In this document: positions 59,723-64,000 of the stretch, in pieces
How positions within the stretch are numbered: the first letter of the stretch is position 1
Layout: the number at the start of each line of letters is the position of its first letter
NCBI RefSeq assembly: GCF_947495315.1
Contig: NZ_CANLYD010000016.1
Location: 110,511 to 174,510 of the forward strand
Length of the DNA: 64,000 nt
DNA from: an uncultured Aquimarina sp.
GTDB lineage: Bacteria; Bacteroidota; Bacteroidia; Flavobacteriales; Flavobacteriaceae
Direction: 5' to 3'
Translations under genes and position numbers: made by a program
Notes under the pieces: model-generated
Seen by the model: the letters and a program-made list of their open reading frames with translations, nothing else
What the model was told of the DNA's origin: nothing
Databases searched by the model: none

Positions 59723-61426
59723 CTATTTTTTAGCTTCTAATAGTACGATGTCATTATCAGATTTTATTGTTACACCACCATCCTTTACGGTAACATCTGT
59801 TCCGGAATATACGTCTGTTAGAACAGTACCATCTTTAAAAATGGAATTAACTTTTAAAGTTTTGGTTCCTTTTCTTAGGTTTAATCCTACAACAACACTA
59901 TCATTGATGCCCTCTTTCTTATATGTTCTTGAAAACACATATGGAGTTTCGCTAATCATTTTGTGTTTTCCAGCGCCAACAGCTGGGTGATCTTTTCTGA
60001 ATTTACCTAATTTTTGCCAATGTAATAATAATGACTTGGTTTCTTCTTTCTCTAAATCTTCCCAGTTCATATTGGATCTTAGTGTAGCATCTCCTTGCGC
60101 TCCATCAATGACCAATGATCTTGCTGTTTCATCACCATAGTATACCTGAGAAATACCAGGAGTTAATAAAAGCTTAGTTGCAGATTCATAGGTTTTACTT
60201 CTTTCTTTATCAAATGGATCACCATCATCATGAGAAGTAATGTAATTCATAACACTTTTACCGATCAAACCAGTTTGCAATGCTGTACTATATTTGCTGT
60301 ATAATTTTTCATAATTTAATTGTCTTGCATCATACTTAAACTGGAAATTAATAAGATTATCAAATCCGTTAGCATAGTAATCTACTTTACGATCTCCAAA
60401 ATCATAAAAACGTTTCCCGTCAATTCCATATCCATATAATTCTCCGAGAACATAAAACTCATTGTTATCTAATACTTTTTCTGGATTATTCTTTTTCCAT
60501 TCTGCAAAAGCAACTTTTGCCTGTTCTGCCAGTACACTCCATACACCTTCTTCCACGTGTTTTACAGTATCTACACGATATCCATCAATACCTAACTCTT
60601 TAACATAATCCGTTAGCCATTTAATGATATAGTTTTTAGGTGATCGTTTAAGGCCAGTTTTAGCAAAAAAGATTTCTAATTCATCCATTTCAGCCTCTAG
60701 TCGACCTTCTTTTTCCCATTTCACCTTTAATGCTTCAGGAAGTTTTACTTCTTCATCACTTTCCGTTTTGATATCAGGAAGATTTTCGACTAAAGTACAT
60801 TTTACTGCAGTTTCATAATCTTTATAAGTACATTGTGGAATAGTACGTACCCAATCTTCAGACCAAACAGGGTCTTTATCAGTTACAGGACCTGTATGAT
60901 TGATAACCACATCCATTAAGATTCGTATACCGTTTTTATGAGCGACCTCTACTAATTTCTTAAGATCTTCATAGGTTCCAAAATTAGGATCTATAGTTGT
61001 CCAGTCTTTTGCCCAATATCCATGGAATGCATAGGTGTTACCGGTTCCTTCATCAACACTTTCATGAATTTGCTCCACTAACGGATTCACCCAAAGTGCA
61101 TTAATTCCAAGATTTGTAAAATACCCATCTTCAATTTTTTGGATGATTCCTTTTATATCTCCTCCTTCAAAATCACGTAACACTCCGGTTTCTTTTTTTC
61201 TTTCTAAAACTTCATCATTGGTTGTATCTCCATTTTTAAATCTATCAGCAAGTAAAAAGTAGACGTTTGCACCTTCCCAAATAAAAGGCATATCTTCCGT
61301 GGTTACTGGTTTAACAGTTTCTAATGCTGCAGTTTCGGTTGTTGAAGAGACTGTTTTGGTATCACTTTTACAGGAAATAAGAATACTAAAAAGTCCTAAA
61401 AAGGTAGTTGTTAATAAATGTTTCAT
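59723..61426 (-). CDS. Alpha-amylase family lipoprotein (GH13)
   Basis: A 567-aa starch-degrading enzyme. Lipobox ILISCKSD (Cys19) anchors it to a membrane, probably the surface. GH13 motifs: region I ILMDVVINHTG, region II GYRVDTVKHVE (nucleophile Asp), region III VLGELYGY (acid Glu) and region IV TSHDDGDPF (third Asp). The insertion DELEIFFAKTGLKRSP is family-specific. The start is ATG 61426; the longer frame begins at TTG 61447. It is near the AraC-type regulator at 61586, a possible controller, and complements the pullulanase at 39527. Confidence 0.92.
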   Translation of the reverse strand: MKHLLTTTFLGLFSILISCKSDTKTVSSTTETAALETVKPVTTEDMPFIWEGANVYFLLADRFKNGDTTNDEVLERKKETGVLRDFEGGDIKGIIQKIEDGYFTNLGINALWVNPLVEQIHESVDEGTGNTYAFHGYWAKDWTTIDPNFGTYEDLKKLVEVAHKNGIRILMDVVINHTGPVTDKDPVWSEDWVRTIPQCTYKDYETAVKCTLVENLPDIKTESDEEVKLPEALKVKWEKEGRLEAEMDELEIFFAKTGLKRSPKNYIIKWLTDYVKELGIDGYRVDTVKHVEEGVWSVLAEQAKVAFAEWKKNNPEKVLDNNEFYVLGELYGYGIDGKRFYDFGDRKVDYYANGFDNLINFQFKYDARQLNYEKLYSKYSTALQTGLIGKSVMNYITSHDDGDPFDKERSKTYESATKLLLTPGISQVYYGDETARSLVIDGAQGDATLRSNMNWEDLEKEETKSLLLHWQKLGKFRKDHPAVGAGKHKMISETPYVFSRTYKKEGINDSVVVGLNLRKGTKTLKVNSIFKDGTVLTDVYSGTDVTVKDGGVTIKSDNDIVLLEAKK

Positions 61427-61585
61427 GTGTTTGTTTTTGTGTTTCAAAATATTCTTGTCTTAATTATAATAAAGGCAGGATAAAAGAATTGAAACAATAG
61501 TCAATACTGGTTTAAGGTGCTAATCTATAAAATTGAACATAAAAATCCATCTTTGTAGAATTGTGAAATTCGTAAAAATCACAAG

Positions 61586-62773
61586 TCAAGCTTTGTTTTG
61601 AGATGCTAAGTACTGGGAAGGTGAGGTGTTTGTAAGTTTTTTGAACACTCTATTAAAGGTTGCTTTACTATTAAAACCGCATTCATATGCGATTCCTAAG
61701 AGAGATAATTGTTGCTGTTTTCCTTCCTGTAACATCACTTGTACTGCTTTAACTCGATATGAGTTTATGAAATCATTGAAGTTTTTCTCAAATCCGGAAT
61801 TTATAGTATCTGATAAGGTCGGTGCAGGGATTTTAAGCATTTTAGAAAGCTCCGTAAGATTTAAATCAGGATTAAGAAATGGTTTCTCATTTTCCATAAA
61901 CTCTTCAATTTTTTCTTTAACCTTAATTAGATCTTCACTAAGTTCAATTTGTGGAGTAGCAGTATTCTCTTTTACAGCCACTGAAAAATTTAAGTTGTTC
62001 AACTTATTAGTATCTGTAAAATATCCTTTGATTCCAATATAGATAATGGCTACAGCCGTAAAGAAATGATACCACCATTTTTGAGTCCAATGTAAATCCG
62101 TAATAACCGAACCAATAACTCCCTGAAAAATACTATATAAAAACAGGAAAGAATAAATAAAAAGAAAGTTCCTAATCCAGTTTAATTCCAGACTATAGGT
62201 GTTGGAGAAAAACTGCTGGATCTTTTTTCTGTATATATAATATAGTTGTATGGTAAATGCCAGGTACAATAGCATCTGTAGATTTTCTACAATCCCTATT
62301 AGTGGGCTTACATATTTTTCATCTAGAAAAACTTTTAGATACCCATTTTGAGTTTCATCAAATCCTGGCTGAGCGGCATCATAAATAAGAATAAAGATCT
62401 TATAGACAATGTATAAACTAACGGGAATAAAATGTATAAAATCCTTTTTTCTAAACTTAAAATTGGAAGTTGTTATAGATTTTACATAAAAATAGAGCAA
62501 AGGTCCAATAGCTAATGATAGCGCAATGAGCCAATAATTAATTTTTGTATTCCTATAGGTATCATACCAATCCATAAAACCAATAGTATAGGTAGTTCTA
62601 TGATATCCAGTAATAAAAATGAGGATGGACAGTATTAATGCTGGTACATATTTCTTTTTAAAGTACCGTACTAATAGAAGGAATGCAAACACAAAAGCTT
62701 GCAATACCAAAAGTAACAATGGTGTACTGTATAAATTAAAAGAAGGAAACTCTAATGGTAATGGAATTGGCAT
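61586..62773 (-). CDS. AraC-family regulator with N-terminal membrane domain
   Basis: A 395-aa protein: about seven transmembrane segments in residues 15-260 (for example LLLVLQAFVFAFLLLV, WLIALSLAIGPLLYFYV) and a C-terminal AraC/XylS DNA-binding domain (about 300-395). HTH1 is LTELSKMLKIPAPTLSDTI, and HTH2 is LSLLGIAYECGFNSKATFNR. It is probably a membrane-bound sensor-regulator. It lies upstream of the alpha-amylase gene on the same strand (159-base gap) and may regulate it, but this is inference. Confidence 0.88.
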   Translation of the reverse strand: MPIPLPLEFPSFNLYSTPLLLLVLQAFVFAFLLLVRYFKKKYVPALILSILIFITGYHRTTYTIGFMDWYDTYRNTKINYWLIALSLAIGPLLYFYVKSITTSNFKFRKKDFIHFIPVSLYIVYKIFILIYDAAQPGFDETQNGYLKVFLDEKYVSPLIGIVENLQMLLYLAFTIQLYYIYRKKIQQFFSNTYSLELNWIRNFLFIYSFLFLYSIFQGVIGSVITDLHWTQKWWYHFFTAVAIIYIGIKGYFTDTNKLNNLNFSVAVKENTATPQIELSEDLIKVKEKIEEFMENEKPFLNPDLNLTELSKMLKIPAPTLSDTINSGFEKNFNDFINSYRVKAVQVMLQEGKQQQLSLLGIAYECGFNSKATFNRVFKKLTNTSPSQYLASQNKA

Positions 62774-62857
62774 GATGCTAATTTAAATAATTCGCAGAAG
62801 TATTTTTTATTTTTTTTTTAATTAAAATACTGTTCCTTTGACTATAATTTAATTAGA

Positions 62858-63811
62858 ATGACCAAATTCAAAGCTTGGATCTCTGCTGCACGACTTCGTA
62901 CCTTACCGTTATCTGTATCCGGAATTATTGTAGGGTCTGTTTTGGGGCACAGAGAAACATTTCAACAGACTAATGATCCAACAGTATTGTATGATTGTGT
63001 GCCAAAAATGTTTTTCGAAACTAAGATATTCCTTCTCGCAATTTTAACCACTCTAGGATTGCAGATTCTATCCAATTTCGCCAATGACTATGGCGATGGT
63101 GTAAAGGGTACTGATAATGAGGATAGAGTAGGACCACAACGGGCTTTACAGAGTGGAGCCATTTCTAGAAAAGAAATGTTCAGAGGCATCGTTGTTACTG
63201 CTATCATTACATTGATTTTAGCGATTTTATTGATCTATGTATCCTTTGGTAAAGAATATTTTTTATACTCGGTTTTCTTTTTCTTATTAGGACTAGGAGC
63301 TATTATTGCAGCTATAAAATATACGATGGGAAATTCTGCTTATGGATATCGAGGATTAGGTGATGTGTTTGTTTTTACATTCTTTGGATTGGTTAGTGTG
63401 GTAGGATGTTATTTTTTATTTACCAAGAATTTAAATTGGCTAGTTTTTCTTCCGGCTGTTACGATTGGTTTTTTGAGTGCAGCGGTACTGAATCTTAATA
63501 ATATGCGAGATCATGACAGTGATAAAAAAGCAGAAAAAAATACGATTGTAGTAAAAATGGGATTAACTAACGCCAAAAAATACCATTACTTCTTGGTAAT
63601 AGGAGCTATGGTAGCTATGCTAGTCTTCTCATTTTTCACATATGAAGATTATATAAATCTACTTTTTTTAATAGCGTTTATTCCGTTGTTAATTCACCTA
63701 AGTAAGGTCTCAAAGACAAAAAATGCGGTGAATTTAGATCCAGAGTTGAAAAAAGTAGCATTATCAACATTTTTACTGGCCATATTATTTAGTTTAGGTC
63801 AGATTTTTTAA
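62858..63811 (+). CDS. menA: 1,4-dihydroxy-2-naphthoate polyprenyltransferase
   Basis: Prenylates DHNA to make demethylmenaquinone. A 317-aa UbiA-superfamily membrane protein with about eight spans. First Asp-rich motif NDYGDGVKGTDNEDR (starting near residue 76) with the following VGPQRALQSG, and second motif NNMRDHDSDKKAEKNT. These match MenA and not UbiA. It is divergent from the AraC gene and is followed by tandem 83-bp repeats. Confidence 0.94.
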   Translation: MTKFKAWISAARLRTLPLSVSGIIVGSVLGHRETFQQTNDPTVLYDCVPKMFFETKIFLLAILTTLGLQILSNFANDYGDGVKGTDNEDRVGPQRALQSGAISRKEMFRGIVVTAIITLILAILLIYVSFGKEYFLYSVFFFLLGLGAIIAAIKYTMGNSAYGYRGLGDVFVFTFFGLVSVVGCYFLFTKNLNWLVFLPAVTIGFLSAAVLNLNNMRDHDSDKKAEKNTIVVKMGLTNAKKYHYFLVIGAMVAMLVFSFFTYEDYINLLFLIAFIPLLIHLSKVSKTKNAVNLDPELKKVALSTFLLAILFSLGQIF

Positions 63812-63834
63812 TTTAGTGACACTTAGTTTTAAGC

Positions 63835-64000
63835 AGCTTGCAAAGCGAACTTAAAACTATTAGTGGAACTTATCCCGCTGCAGAGCGGGATCTAATACAA
63901 TTATAATTTATTGAAAGAGCTTACAAAGCGAACTTAAAACTATTAGTGGAACTTATCCCGCTGCAGAGCGGGATCTAATACAATTATAATTTATTGAAAG
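63835..64000 (+). repeat. Two tandem copies of an 83-bp repeat, continuing past the window edge
   Basis: Units 63835-63917 and 63918-64000 differ at one base (63840 G, 63923 A). Each holds a perfect 8-bp stem with a 4-base loop (ATCCCGCT-GCAG-AGCGGGAT) and a purine-rich GCGAACTTAAAACT stretch. The second unit ends exactly at the window end, so more copies may follow. It is not a CRISPR pattern (no unique spacers). Confidence 0.75.

Noticed and set aside
63835..64000. CRISPR array
   Set aside because: The repeat unit is 83 bp and continuous, with no short repeats separated by unique spacers and no cas genes in the window.

Overview
The window looks like a chromosome segment from a marine member of the Flavobacteriaceae (Bacteroidetes), perhaps Aquimarina-like; the genus is a guess. 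The evidence is low-GC DNA, Bacteroidetes promoters (TTTG, about 18 bp, TAnnTTTG) in front of many genes, a type IX secretion component (PorQ) and a type IX sorting tail, PorT-like beta-barrels, DUF5916 and DUF2807 proteins, and the porQ-cmk gene pair. It is mostly ordinary housekeeping and envelope DNA. I see no prophage, insertion sequence, CRISPR array, rRNA or tRNA.

Layout. 1-2000: the 5' two thirds of thrA (aspartokinase-homoserine dehydrogenase), preceded by an unannotated 37-codon Thr-rich leader peptide with its own promoter. 2000-4600: NAD(P)HX repair enzyme and a lipoprotein. 4600-7400 (minus): xerD, an outer-membrane protein and a leucine-rich-repeat lipoprotein, in tight series. 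7500-10600: four small beta-barrel genes, three of them paralogues. 10600-14140: aroQ, a Dph6-like enzyme and two unrecognised genes ending in a coiled-coil barrel protein. 14200-18200 (minus): lpd, a collagen-like lipoprotein, two tandem msrB genes and a hydrolase. 18371-19885: an SF2 helicase. 19893-23415 (minus): an ArsR-led operon of SDR, PhzF-like, racemase and MDR reductase genes, with the same operator-like palindrome in front of arsR and again before the SDR gene. 23500-26600: an MreB paralogue, then porQ-cmk. 26600-30300: small proteins, a divergent TruA-like enzyme overlapping a MOSC gene, and a flavin monooxygenase-like protein.

30352-35468 (minus): two overlapping genes for large secreted G8-domain beta-helix proteins. 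The first resembles animal CEMIP/TMEM2 hyaluronidases and has a type IX sorting tail. 35867-43252: recQ, small enzymes, a pullulanase lipoprotein and cysE-cysM. 43578-48366: CBS protein, DUF2461, gapA and DUF5916. 48435-49816: an SDR gene and a TetR gene, each with the same 18-bp operator-like palindrome upstream. 49897-54656: GNAT, NlpC/P60, thiolase and the c-di-AMP phosphodiesterase pgpH. 54911-59587: membrane proteins (DUF3817, MscS, VTT/DedA, DoxX) and DUF2807. 59723-63811: alpha-amylase lipoprotein, AraC-type regulator with a membrane domain, and menA. 63835-64000: two nearly identical 83-bp tandem repeats running to the window edge.

Functional threads: alpha-glucan use (pullulanase, alpha-amylase, possibly the AraC regulator), secretion of adhesive or carbohydrate-acting proteins (PorQ and the G8 pair), amino-acid synthesis (ThrA with attenuator, CysE/CysM, AroQ) and redox repair (MsrB pair, NAD(P)HX repair). 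The strongest new observations are the thr leader, the two duplicated operators, the CEMIP-like G8 pair and the terminal 83-bp repeats.
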